A DNA stretch of 64,000 bases from Sphingomonas sp. JC676. GTDB lineage: Bacteria > Pseudomonadota > Alphaproteobacteria > Sphingomonadales > Sphingomonadaceae. A model generated the notes under the pieces. It had not been told where the DNA came from and searched no databases. It saw only the letters and a list, made by a program, of their open reading frames with translations. The translations under genes were made by a program, and so were the position numbers. This document shows positions 17,729-26,472 of this stretch, in pieces. Position 1 is the first letter of the stretch. Every line of letters begins with the position of its first letter. The stretch covers positions 558,001 to 622,000 of the forward strand of contig NZ_JACTGR010000002.1 of assembly GCF_014489075.1 (NCBI RefSeq). The letters run 5' to 3'.

Positions 17729-18373
17729 ATGGATAGCGCGATCCCTGTCTCTTACACGAGCGTCGAGTTGGCCGTCGGCCTGTTTGCTTCGATTGCTCCG
17801 GAACGTCTCGGGGACGAGCTGCTCGCCTTGGCGCGCACGTGCCCGAGCCTGGGGATAGGCGTGCACGAAATGCCCCGCGCCGCGCTCCTGACCGCGCTCG
17901 AGGCGGACAAGATCCAGCTGGCGGTGATGCCCGGACCCGAGCGGCCGGGCCTGCAGAGCGCATTGCTCTGGGTCGATCGCGTGATGGTCGCGATGGCGAA
18001 GGATCATCCCCTCGCCGCCTTGCCGGTGGTGACGCCCGAACAGTTGCGCGATCAGCCCTTCCTGGTCTCGCGCCAGCAGCATGGCAGCGACATGCACCGC
18101 TTCCTGTCGCACTGCATCCGCCCGCTCATGCCCGCGCTGAGCAGCGTCCTGCTCGATCTCAGCCCTTCGCGGCTGATGGCGCGCGTCGCGGCGGGAGACG
18201 GGCTGGCGCTGGTCTGCCGCAGCCATGTCGACGGCCTGGGCGACGATCTGACAATCCTTCCCGTCGATTATTCGGGCGCGGTGTTTCCCGTGCACGCGCA
18301 TTGGAAGGCCGAGCAGCCGGCATGGCCGCTTTCGGAGCTCATCCGCATCCTGCCGGCGCGGGGCAAGGACTGA
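17729..18373 (+). CDS. LysR-type substrate-binding-domain protein without HTH
   Basis: A 214-residue protein matching only the effector-binding (PBP2-like) part of LysR regulators: ALLTALEADKIQLAVMPGPE, HPLAALPVVTPEQLRDQPFLV, SRLMARVAAGDGLALV. The start is ATG 17729; an in-frame TAA lies about 20 bp upstream, so no N-terminal helix-turn-helix can be added, and the other frames upstream show none. There is no good Shine-Dalgarno sequence. It could act as a ligand-binding accessory protein or be a remnant of a full regulator. It is divergent from the hybrid kinase and convergent, with a 6-bp gap, with the metallophosphoesterase. Confidence 0.75.
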   Translation: MDSAIPVSYTSVELAVGLFASIAPERLGDELLALARTCPSLGIGVHEMPRAALLTALEADKIQLAVMPGPERPGLQSALLWVDRVMVAMAKDHPLAALPVVTPEQLRDQPFLVSRQQHGSDMHRFLSHCIRPLMPALSSVLLDLSPSRLMARVAAGDGLALVCRSHVDGLGDDLTILPVDYSGAVFPVHAHWKAEQPAWPLSELIRILPARGKD

Positions 18374-18379
18374 GCGGGG

Positions 18380-19261
18380 TTACCGCAGCGGCAGCGTGAG
18401 ATCCTGTTGCCGCCCGGTGCCGCGCACCACGACATGATCGGCGAAGAAGTCGAGGCGGGCATAGCTCGTTTCCTCAGTGTCAAGCATCGCCTTCAGGTTC
18501 ACATAATGGATGCCGGCGCGGACGCCGTAATTGCCGTCATGATTGTGCCCATCGAGCCAGATCTTCGCCGAGGGGTGCCGCTCCAGCAGCGCCATCACCG
18601 CCGGCGCGTTCCACAGATTGTGCGGGTTCTCGGGCCAGAGCGGAAAGTGGCTGAACAGCATCGCCTTCAGGCCCTTGCGGTCCGCCTCGGCCAGCTGCGC
18701 GTCGATCCAGCGCATCTGTTCGTCCCCGATGCCGCCGTCCCATAACGGCTTGTCGGCATAGAGCGCGGCGTGGGCTTCCATGCTCCGCTTGTTTTCCGCG
18801 CTGCCTTCGGGCCAGGCATAGCTGCTCAGATCGTTGCCGTCGGTGACGATGAACATCCAGCCATGCTCTACGAAGCTGTAGTAGCGCGCCTTCATGCCGA
18901 GCTTGACCGGCACCTGGAGCTTGTGCGCGTCGTCGATCGCGAATTCGTGGTTGCCGAGCACGAAATGCCAGGGATGCCTCAGCTTGTGGGCCACCGGCAG
19001 CAGCGCGTCATAGCTCGCCCAATCCTTGTCGATGAAATCGCCGAGATGGACTACGAAGGCGAGCTTCTGGCGGTTGAAATCCTCGATAGCGGCGGCGAGC
19101 TTGTCCGGCGTGGTATGGTAGAGCCGCGGCGGTGCGTCGGGCTCGACGGCATATTGCGCGTCGGCGATCGCGCCGATGCTGAAGAGCACCTTCTGGTCCT
19201 GTGCCGCGGCCGGGCCTGCGCCCAATCCGATCAACGCCGCCAGCATCATCCCCAAGCGCAT
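18380..19261 (-). CDS. Exported metallophosphoesterase, ADP-ribose/CDP-alcohol diphosphatase-like
   Basis: A 293-residue calcineurin-like phosphoesterase with a signal peptide (MRLGMMLAALIGLGAGPAAAQ). Metal-binding motifs are in order: IADAQY, LGDFID, LGNHEF, FSHFPLW and DGHNHDGNYG. The ADAQY start followed by R-Y-x-T-x-KL and an 'N' helix resembles the Mn-dependent ADP-ribose/CDP-alcohol diphosphatase family, where an IxDxQYAD motif is typical. A periplasmic location is inferred from the signal peptide. GGAG lies six bases before the ATG. A 14-bp palindrome sits just upstream of that site. Confidence 0.88.
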   Translation of the reverse strand: MRLGMMLAALIGLGAGPAAAQDQKVLFSIGAIADAQYAVEPDAPPRLYHTTPDKLAAAIEDFNRQKLAFVVHLGDFIDKDWASYDALLPVAHKLRHPWHFVLGNHEFAIDDAHKLQVPVKLGMKARYYSFVEHGWMFIVTDGNDLSSYAWPEGSAENKRSMEAHAALYADKPLWDGGIGDEQMRWIDAQLAEADRKGLKAMLFSHFPLWPENPHNLWNAPAVMALLERHPSAKIWLDGHNHDGNYGVRAGIHYVNLKAMLDTEETSYARLDFFADHVVVRGTGRQQDLTLPLR

Positions 19262-19273
19262 CGCCTACTCCAA

Positions 19274-19287
19274 CGTTTCCGGAAACG
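19274..19287. promoter_or_regulatory. Palindrome CGTTTCCGGAAACG
   Basis: A perfect 14-bp palindrome 13 bp upstream of the metallophosphoesterase ATG. A second dyad with the same GTTTC/GAAAC half-sites lies 21 bp further at 19308-19322. Both are in the divergent region shared with the sigma-factor gene. Likely protein-binding sites; the binder is unknown. Confidence 0.4.
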
Positions 19288-19307
19288 CGGCTGTCTAGGA
19301 CGCGATT

Positions 19308-19322
19308 GTTTCAGATTGAAAC
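19308..19322. promoter_or_regulatory. Inverted repeat GTTTCA-N3-TGAAAC
   Basis: Perfect 6-bp arms around GAT, about 140 bp upstream of the sigma-factor start and 47 bp upstream of the metallophosphoesterase start. It shares half-sites with the palindrome at 19274-19287. Confidence 0.35.
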
Positions 19323-19460
19323 GCGCGGGGACGATTGTCATGCGGACTTCACGGACCGCGCCTAGCCGTACGGAGACTCGGGGCGAATCCGGGCGGGGAG
19401 GCAGATGATGACGGCGCCAGCGCGGCTGCGTGGCCGGCTTCCCCAAGGAAGTCCGGTGCA

Positions 19461-19997
19461 ATGAACGAGATCACGGCCATTTCCGCCCGGCGGCGCGCGG
19501 ATGGCGAGGACGCCGAGCTGCGCCGCGCGCTCCAGCGCTTCGTCGAAGGCCGGCTGCGCGACCGCGTCGAGGGCGAGGATATCGTCCAGGAAACCTATGT
19601 CCGCCTCTACGATTATCGCCGCACGCGCCCCGTCGCCGATGTCGGCGCCTTCTGCTTCGCGATCGCACGCAACCTGGTCCATGACCATTTCCGCCGCCAC
19701 AAGGCCCAGCCGGCGACAGGCGAGCTGGCCGAGGACCTCGTCTGCCCGCAGCCCCGCGCCGAGGAGATCCTCGATTACCGCCAGCGCGTCGAGATACTGG
19801 TCCGCGCGCTCAAGGTGATGCCGGCGCTTCGCCGCGAAGTGTTCCTGCGCCGCCGGCTCGACGGGATCGCCACATCGACGATCGCGACCGACCTCGATCT
19901 CAGCGTCGCTGCCGTGGAGAAGCATTGCAGTCGCGCGCTGGCCGATCTGCGCGCAGCGCTCGAGCGCCGCGGTCTGCCGGCGGGAGCACGCGCATGA
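19461..19997 (+). CDS. FecI-type ECF RNA polymerase sigma factor
   Basis: A 178-residue ECF sigma factor. Sigma region 2 includes LRRALQRFVEGRLRD, VEGEDIVQETYVRLYDY and FCFAIARNLVHDHFRRHK; region 4 is ALRREVFLRRRLDGIATSTIATDLDLSVAAVEKHCSRALADLRAAL. I chose ATG 19461 (MNEITAI...), since the upstream in-frame extension is not sigma-like. The stop overlaps the FecR start (ATGA). With FecR and an STN-containing TonB receptor directly downstream, it should act in cell-surface signalling, being released when the receptor senses its substrate, and would drive expression of the receptor. Confidence 0.93.
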   Translation: MNEITAISARRRADGEDAELRRALQRFVEGRLRDRVEGEDIVQETYVRLYDYRRTRPVADVGAFCFAIARNLVHDHFRRHKAQPATGELAEDLVCPQPRAEEILDYRQRVEILVRALKVMPALRREVFLRRRLDGIATSTIATDLDLSVAAVEKHCSRALADLRAALERRGLPAGARA

Positions 19998-20914
19998 GCC
20001 GCCGCGCACTCCGCAACGCAGCGCATTGGTCGCTTGCCGACGGCAATGGGGCACCGCCGCCGCGTGCCGCCGACGTCCAGGCGACGCTGCAGGATCCCGC
20101 CCTCGCCGAGGCACTTGAGCAGGCTGCGACGTTCGGACGTCTCTCCGACGGCGACGTCCGGGCGATGCGCGCCGCACGGCGCCGCAACGCCACCACGCTC
20201 GGCGCACTCGCGCTGGTCAGCGCGATCGGCATCGGCACCTGGTCGAGCGGCTGGTTCAAGGCCGGCCCGGTGCCGGCCATCGCCCATTACGAAACCCAGC
20301 GCGGTCAGCAACGGGACGTCAAGTTGGCCGACGGCTCCACCCTCCATCTGAGCGGCGCGACCAGCCTCGACGTGACGCTCGACGATCGCCAGCGGGTGGT
20401 CGTGCTCAAGCAGGGCGAGGCCTATTTCGACGTCGCGCACGAGCCCAAGCGCCCGTTCGTCGTCCATGCCGGGGATTCGGCCACACGCGTGCTCGGCACT
20501 GCGTTCGACGTCGATGTCGCGCGCGGCGAAGTGAAGCTCTCGGTCTATCGCGGTCGCGTGCGGTTCGGCAGCGCATCCTATGAAGCCGGCAGCGTCGAGG
20601 TGCCGGCGGGTTTCCGCTCGCGGTTTAGCGAGGGTGTGGCCAAGGCGCCGACACGCTTTGACGCGACGCAGCAGAATTGGCGCCAGGACTGGGTCGATAC
20701 CGACGATATGCGGCTCGTCGACTTGGTCGACGCGCTCAACCGGCGGGACGGACCGCTGGTGTTGGAACCGCCGCGCGCGCTGGGTACCATCACCCTGTCC
20801 GGCCGCTTCAAGCTTGATAATTCACAGCAATTACTGGGCGCGATCGGCGCCGCTTATGGCTTCGACGTCGTGAAGGAAGGCGACAAGCTCAAGCTCGTCG
20901 CGACTGTCGATTGA
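19994..20914 (+). CDS. FecR-family anti-sigma/signal-transducing protein
   Basis: A 306-residue inner-membrane protein. The N-terminal cytoplasmic part has a DUF4880-like ending in AAHWSLADG, then one TM helix (ATTLGALALVSAIGIGTW). The periplasmic FecR domain (RDVKLADGSTLHLSGATSL, GEAYFDVAHEPKRPFVVHAG, VLGTAFDV, KLSVYRGRV) is followed by a C-terminal STN-like secretin part (LSGRFKLDNSQQLLGAI). It starts at ATG 19994, overlapping the sigma-factor stop. It would carry the signal from the STN domain of the receptor to the sigma factor. Confidence 0.93.
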   Translation: MSRRALRNAAHWSLADGNGAPPPRAADVQATLQDPALAEALEQAATFGRLSDGDVRAMRAARRRNATTLGALALVSAIGIGTWSSGWFKAGPVPAIAHYETQRGQQRDVKLADGSTLHLSGATSLDVTLDDRQRVVVLKQGEAYFDVAHEPKRPFVVHAGDSATRVLGTAFDVDVARGEVKLSVYRGRVRFGSASYEAGSVEVPAGFRSRFSEGVAKAPTRFDATQQNWRQDWVDTDDMRLVDLVDALNRRDGPLVLEPPRALGTITLSGRFKLDNSQQLLGAIGAAYGFDVVKEGDKLKLVATVD

Positions 20915-20950
20915 GTCTCGCAATCGACTTCTTCATGTCACTGCATTGCA

Positions 20951-20965
20951 ACAAAATTCTTTTGT
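20951..20965. promoter_or_regulatory. Inverted repeat ACAAAA-N3-TTTTGT before the TonB receptor
   Basis: A perfect 6-bp inverted repeat with spacer TTC, 65 bp upstream of the receptor ATG in the 115-bp gap after fecR. It is AT-rich against the GC-rich background, so it may be an operator or part of the receptor promoter. It is too short to be a terminator stem. Confidence 0.35.
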
Positions 20966-21029
20966 CCGGACCTGACCCAAAGCCCCGTCCTCCGTTCGAG
21001 GCGCACAAGCGTCTGAGCGGAGGAATATC

Positions 21030-24016
21030 ATGCACAGCACTAAGGGACTTTCATTGATCGCGCTGGCAGTGGCGCTCGCCGCGCCGGCCATGGCGCAGGC
21101 GCATGCCGCCGATGCCGCGTTTTCGCGCCAGATGCATTTCGACATCGCGGCGTCGGACCTGCGCGCGGCCATCTCGCAATTCTCCAGGGCGACGGGGGTT
21201 CAGGTCGTGGTCGCACCCAACGCGGTTTCGGGCCGCCGCACCACCGGCGTGCGCGGCGCTTTCACGGTGCGCGAAGCGCTCGACCAGCTCCTGCGCGGCA
21301 CCAACCTGTCCGCGTCGATCCGCGGCGGCGTCGCGGTGCTGAAGCCCGCCACTGCCCCGGCGCCCCGGCCGTCCACTCGCCCCGCGCCCGTCCGTATCGC
21401 CGACGCCGATGACGCGCCGGTGCAGACCGCCGAGCAGGAAGTGACCCAGGAACCGGAAATCGTCGTCTCGGGCTATCGCCAGAGCCTCGCAGCCGCGCAG
21501 GACCTGAAGCGCCGCGCCGTGGGTGCAGAGGACGATATTCTCGCCACCGATATCGCCGCCTTTCCCGATCTGAACCTCGCGGAATCGCTCCAGCGTATCC
21601 CCGGCATCGCGATCACGCGCGACAGCGGCGAAGGCCGCCAGATCGCGCTGCGCGGCCTCGGCGCCGATTTCACCCGCACCCAGCTGAACGGCATGGAAGT
21701 GCTGGGCAACACCGCATCGGGCATGGACAATCGCGGCGGCGTCAGCCGTTCGCGTTCGTTCGACTATAGCCTGTTCGCGTCCGAGCTGTTCAACCGCGTC
21801 TCGGTCCAGAAGTCGTTCTCGGCCGAGCAGGACGAAGGCGGCATCGCCGGCACCGTCCAGCTCACCAGTGCCAAGCCGTTCGACTATGAGGGCACAAAGT
21901 TCGTGGTCTCGGCCAAGGGCCAGACCAACACCAACACCAGCGGCATTACACCGCGCGTCGTCGGCCTCGCTTCGATCCATAAGGGTGATTTCGGCGCATT
22001 GGTCTCGGTCGCCTACAGCCAGATCAAGACCAACGAATATGGCTATCGCAATTGGGGCTGGGGTAAGACCACCTACGGCGCCGCCAATATCGGCCCGAAC
22101 ATCGATGCGGCGACCCGCGCTAAGCTCCTCGCCGGCGTCTATCAGCCCCAGGCGGAATCCCCCTCGACCTGGTACACCGATCGCAAGCGGCTGGGCATCA
22201 CCTCGTCGCTGCAATATCATCCGGGCAACAACTTCAAGCTCGACGTCGACTTTCTCTATGGCCGCCTGTGGGATCACCGCGACGACTATGCGATCGCCAG
22301 CGCCGGCACCAACGCACTGACCGGCACCACGATCAATGCCGGCCAGGTCATCCAGACCGCGGTGATCGACGACACCAACACGCTGCGCGCGGCGAGCTTC
22401 ACCGGCATCGATCAGCGCTCCGAGCATCACATCGTCGAGAACCACACCGATTTCTATCAGGGCGTGGCCAATGCGACCTGGAACGTGACCGACCGCCTGA
22501 CCGTCCATGCGCTGGGCGGCTATGAGGAATCGGACTTCGGCCAGCCCGTGTTCGACAAGGTGTTCATGGAAGCCAAGAACATGGCCTTCAGCTACGACAC
22601 CCGCCCGACCATCCCGGTCAACACCTATGGCAAGGATCTGACCGATCCCAACAACTGGGCGCTCCAGCGCCTGGACGTGCAGGAGAACAAGATCACCAAC
22701 CAGTATGCCAATGGCAAGCTGGACGCCGCCTACGCCGTGAACGACGCGCTGACCTTCAAGGCCGGCGGCGAGTTCAAGCACTTCATCAACAGCGGCTACA
22801 CCTGGGTGAACAAGGTGTTCCACAACGTCCCCGCGGACGTTGCCATCCCGAACGACCTGAAGCAGACCGTCGATCCGAAGACGCTGATCCAGTACATCGT
22901 CGGCAATGTCGACGGCGTGTACGCCTATATCGGCGATCCGCGGAACCTGAGTGCCAAAAACCTCCAGGCGGGCAGCGACTATCGCGTCGATGAAAAGACC
23001 TGGGCCGGTTTCGTGCAGGCCGATCTCGATACGATGCTGGGCGGCATGCGGCTGCGCGCCAATGCCGGCGTGCGCTACTATTCGACCGACCTGATCTCGT
23101 CGGGCAATCTCGCGACCAGCGCTGGTCTGGTCGCGGTCGCGGTGCCGTCGAACTCGCATGGCTGGTTGCCGTCCGCCAATGTCGCGCTCGACGTCGCCAA
23201 GGATGTGGTGGTCCGCCTCAGCGCGAGCCGCAATGTCAACCGGCCGGACCTGGGCGCGCTCGCCGCGGCAGGCTCGATCACGACGCGTCCGAACGGCGGC
23301 AGCGTCAGCTTCGGCAACCCCTTCCTGAAGCCCTACAAGGCGACGTCGGTCGAGGGTTCGATCGAATATTACATGGACAGCCACGGCTTCGCGTCGCTGG
23401 GCTTCTTCTACAAGCACATGGACAGCTTCATCACCACGGCCACGAAGCAGATCCCCTACAGCCAGACCGGCCTGCCGCTCTCGCTGCTGATCCAGGGCGA
23501 GGACGGCAACACCATCTTCGACGTCAGCCAGCCGATCAACGGCTCCGGTGCCAACATCAAGGGCATCGAAGCCGCGTTCCAGCACGACTTCACCTTCCTC
23601 CGGGCGTGCTCAAGCATCTCGGCGTGGTCGCCAATGGCACCTGGTTCGACGGGCACCAGACGGCGATCTTCAACAACGTTCCGAAGCAGCTGCCGCTGGG
23701 CGCGCTTTCGAAATGGGCGGCAAACGCGACGCTCTACTACGAGAATAAGGTGTGGGGTGTCCGTGTCTCCGATGCGTATCGCAGCCAGTATTTGACCGGT
23801 GTGGGCAACGCGATCGACAATAACAGTGATGTCATCAAGGCCACCAACAACGTCGACTTCCAGTCGCACGTCAACATCATGCCTGGCGTTCGTCTGATCG
23901 CGGAAGGCATCAACCTGACCAACGAGCCGATCCGGCAGTCGATCGGCCCGGACCGCACCGAGGTCTACACGACCGCCGGTCGCACCTTCACCTTCGGCTT
24001 CAGCGCCGAATTCTGA
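21030..24016 (+). CDS. TonB-dependent receptor with STN domain, apparent frameshift near 23600
   Basis: An outer-membrane receptor of about 995 residues if the frame is repaired. Signal peptide MHSTKGLSLIALAVALAAPAMAQAHA; STN domain (residues about 36-105) for signalling to FecR; plug domain (EIVVSGYRQSLAAA, FPDLNLAESLQRIPGIAITRD, LRGLGADFTRTQLNGMEV) of the Caulobacter/Xanthomonas type; and beta-barrel ending in TFTFGFSAEF with the terminal Phe. The first frame runs out of family sequence at about 23600 and continues as Arg/Ser-rich nonsense to 23795; the true sequence (GVLKHLGVVANGTWFDG...) resumes one frame over and stops at 24016. CTCCGGGCGTG would need one more C. GGAGGA precedes the ATG. 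Substrate unknown; carbohydrate or metal chelate are possible. Confidence 0.88.
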
Positions 24017-24021
24017 GCACG

Positions 24022-24051
24022 AAAAACCCCGCCCGGTATGCCCGGGCGGGG
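24022..24051 (-). terminator. Intrinsic terminator of msrBA (possibly bidirectional)
   Basis: CCCCGCCCGG at 24027-24036 pairs with CCGGGCGGGG at 24042-24051 around a 5-base loop. On the minus strand the 10-bp stem is followed by UUUUU (A-run at 24022-24026). It lies between the convergent receptor and msrA genes. The plus-strand side lacks a U-run. Confidence 0.85.
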
Positions 24052-24104
24052 TCTCGTGATCTCGGGCCGCGCCGCACAAGCGCGGCCCTTCTTGTTTCTT
24101 GGCC

Positions 24105-24614
24105 TCAGGCCGCGTCGGCGCGGTGCGGCAGCTTCCAGCCGGGCCGGACGAAATGGCAGGTATAGCCGTTGGGGAGCCGCTCCAGATAATCCTGATGCTC
24201 GGGCTCGGCCTCCCAGAAATCGCCGAGCGGCGTCACCTCGGTCACGACCTTGCCCGGCCACAGTCCCGACGCTTCGACATCGGCGATAGTGTCCTCGGCG
24301 ACCGCCTTCTGCGCTTCGTCAGCATAGAAGATCGCCGAGCGATAGCTGGCGCCCACATCATTGCCCTGGCGGTTCTTCGTGGTCGGATCGTGGATCTGGA
24401 AGAAGAATTCCAGCAGCGCCCGATAATTCGTCAGCGCGGGATCGTAGACGATCTCGATCGCCTCGGCATGGTTGCCATGGTTGCGATAGGTCGCATTGGG
24501 CACTTCGCCGCCGCTATAGCCGACGCGGGTCGATACCACGCCGGGCAGCTTGCGGATCAGATCCTGCATGCCCCAGAAACAGCCGCCTGCCAGTACTGCG
24601 CGTTCGGTGCTCAT
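24105..24614 (-). CDS. msrA: MsrA: peptide methionine-(S)-S-oxide reductase
   Basis: Reduces methionine-S-sulfoxide in proteins. 169 residues with the catalytic Cys12 in [11 protein letters not shown], the GYSGG motif and YxxH-type substrate elements ([28 protein letters not shown]). The C-terminus ([15 protein letters not shown]) has no Cys, so a resolving Cys at the usual C-terminal site is absent. The start ATG at 24612-24614 overlaps the msrB stop by 4 bp; a longer upstream frame is not family sequence. Together with msrB it handles both sulfoxide epimers. Confidence 0.96.
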   Translation of the reverse strand: MSTERAVLAGGCFWGMQDLIRKLPGVVSTRVGYSGGEVPNATYRNHGNHAEAIEIVYDPALTNYRALLEFFFQIHDPTTKNRQGNDVGASYRSAIFYADEAQKAVAEDTIADVEASGLWPGKVVTEVTPLGDFWEAEPEHQDYLERLPNGYTCHFVRPGWKLPHRADAA

Positions 24615-25060
24615 GCCACTTCCTCCACCTGGTCGAGATAGGCGCCGTAACCCTCGGCCTCCATGTCGTCGCGGTGCACGAAGCGCAGCGACGCCGAATT
24701 GATGCAATAGCGCAGTCCGCCCTTGTCGATCGGACCGTCCGGGAAGACATGGCCGAGATGGCTGTCGCCATTTGCCGAGCGGACCTCGGTGCGGATCATG
24801 CCGTGCGTCGCGTCCCGCAACTCACTGACGTTCGCCAGTTCGATCGGCTTGGTGAAGCTGGGCCAGCCACAGCCGGATTCAAATTTGTCCGACGATGCGA
24901 ACAGCGGCTCTCCCGAGACGATGTCGACATAGATGCCGGGTTCCTTGTTGTTCAGAAGCGCGCCGGTGCCGGGGCGTTCGGTGCCGCTCAGCTGGGTCAC
25001 GCGATATTGTTCGGGGGTGAGCGCCGCGACCGCTTCGTCGGTCTTGCGATAGTCCGCCAT
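24611..25060 (-). CDS. msrB: MsrB: peptide methionine-(R)-S-oxide reductase
   Basis: Reduces methionine-R-sulfoxide. 149 residues from ATG 25058-25060 ([11 protein letters not shown]). Conserved elements: [39 protein letters not shown] and the catalytic Cys in [13 protein letters not shown]. The two CxxC zinc motifs of zinc-type MsrB are absent ([13 protein letters not shown] in place of the first), so this is the non-zinc type. Cotranscribed with msrA. Confidence 0.96.
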   Translation of the reverse strand: MADYRKTDEAVAALTPEQYRVTQLSGTERPGTGALLNNKEPGIYVDIVSGEPLFASSDKFESGCGWPSFTKPIELANVSELRDATHGMIRTEVRSANGDSHLGHVFPDGPIDKGGLRYCINSASLRFVHRDDMEAEGYGAYLDQVEEVA

Positions 25061-25130
25061 GATGGTTCTCCAATCGCCCGGATAAATGGGAGCCCGGCGC
25101 CATGCCAACAAGGCCTTGCGCCCAGGCCGA

Positions 25131-26366
25131 TCAGCCGATCGCGCCGCCCGCGCGCAGCGTCGCCACCTGCTCGGCCGTATATCCCAGAGAGGCGAGCACG
25201 GCGTCGCTATCCTGCCCTAGCAGCGGCGGCGCGACCGGTGCGACCACGGGCGTTGCGGAAAGCCTGAGCGGCGACGCGACCAGCGCCACCTCCCCCGCCG
25301 TCGGATGCGGCACCGTCTTGACCATCTCGCGCGCCAGCGTCTCCGGCGCGGTGAGTGCGGCGCCGATGCCGCGCACTTCGCCACAGGGTATCCCCGCCCC
25401 TCGCAAACCCTCGAGCCAGGCCTCGCTCGATCGCTCGGCGATCAGAGGCCCGAGCAGCGCCAGAAGCGCATCGCGGTTGTCGACCCGCGCCGAATTCCGC
25501 GTGAACCGCGCATCGGCCGCGATCTCCGGCCTGCCGATCAGCCCGCACAGGCTCGCGAACTGGCGATCGTTGCCCACCGCGATCACCACACGCCCGTCGC
25601 TGGTATCGAACACCTGATAGGGCACTACCGTGGGATGGCCGTTGCCGTAGCGCCGCGGCTCGTTGCCCGAAGCCAGATAGGCAGCGCCAACATTCGCCAT
25701 CATCGCGAGCTGGCAGTCATAGAGCGCCATGTCGATATGCTGGCCCAGCCCGTCGCGGTCGCGCGCGATCAGCGCCGCCAGGATGGCCTGCGCCGCCGCC
25801 ATGCCGGTATAGAGATCGGCCACTGCGACGCCGACCTTCATCGGCTCGCCGTCCACCGGCCCGGTGACCGCCATCAGCCCGCCCTCGGCCTGAATCACAT
25901 AGTCATAGCCCGGCCGCTCCGCGATTGGCGAGGTGCGGCCATAGCCGGAGATGGAGCAATAGATCAGCGTCGGGTTGATCGCTGCGAGCGACGCATAGTC
26001 GAGCCCGAACCGGTCGAGCCCGCCCAGCTTGTAGTTCTCGACCACCACGTCCGCGCGTGTCGCCAGTTCGCGCACGATTGTCTGCCCTTCAGGCTTGGAC
26101 AGATCGATCGCGATGCTCTGCTTGTTGCGGTTGGCACACAGATAATAAGCCGCCTCGCCACCGGCATAAGGCGGGCCCCAGTGGCGGGTGTCGTCGCCGC
26201 CGTTCGGATTCTCCACTTTGATCACTTCGGCGCCGAGATCGGCCAGGATCATCGTGCACCACGGCCCGGCCAGCACGCGCGAGAGATCGAGGATGCGCCG
26301 GCCCGCAAGCGGCGCCTGGCGTAGGGTGTCGGTCCCGGCTACGGGTCGGGCTTCCATGCTGGTCAT
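25131..26366 (-). CDS. Class III CoA-transferase (CaiB/BaiF family)
   Basis: A 411-residue CoA-transferase of the formyl-CoA transferase/CaiB fold. Family signatures: [29 protein letters not shown] near the N-terminus, [31 protein letters not shown], and [11 protein letters not shown], with the predicted catalytic Asp. It would move CoA between carboxylic acids, but substrate cannot be deduced. It is a single gene between msrB and the divergent porin, not part of the acyl-CoA cluster at 53-63 kb, although it is a distant paralogue of the transferase at 60439-61665. Confidence 0.9.
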   Translation of the reverse strand: MTSMEARPVAGTDTLRQAPLAGRRILDLSRVLAGPWCTMILADLGAEVIKVENPNGGDDTRHWGPPYAGGEAAYYLCANRNKQSIAIDLSKPEGQTIVRELATRADVVVENYKLGGLDRFGLDYASLAAINPTLIYCSISGYGRTSPIAERPGYDYVIQAEGGLMAVTGPVDGEPMKVGVAVADLYTGMAAAQAILAALIARDRDGLGQHIDMALYDCQLAMMANVGAAYLASGNEPRRYGNGHPTVVPYQVFDTSDGRVVIAVGNDRQFASLCGLIGRPEIAADARFTRNSARVDNRDALLALLGPLIAERSSEAWLEGLRGAGIPCGEVRGIGAALTAPETLAREMVKTVPHPTAGEVALVASPLRLSATPVVAPVAPPLLGQDSDAVLASLGYTAEQVATLRAGGAIG

Positions 26367-26472
26367 CGCGCCTTCTAGGTTTCGAGGTCGCAGCGGGTCA
26401 AATGATCCCGTCTCCCGCCCCTACACCTTTGCATGAATTCGCACGCACCGCTGGCGCTGGTAAACCAACCCC

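Noticed and set aside
17574..17963. A 130-residue N-terminal extension of the hybrid kinase
   Set aside because: Arg/Pro/Ser-rich, overlaps the divergent LysR-like gene and has no domain; a start at 17573 fits the GAF domain and ribosome-binding site.
21051..23585. An 844-codon minus-strand frame opposite the TonB receptor
   Set aside because: The receptor has signal peptide, STN, plug and barrel motifs; the antisense frame is low-complexity.
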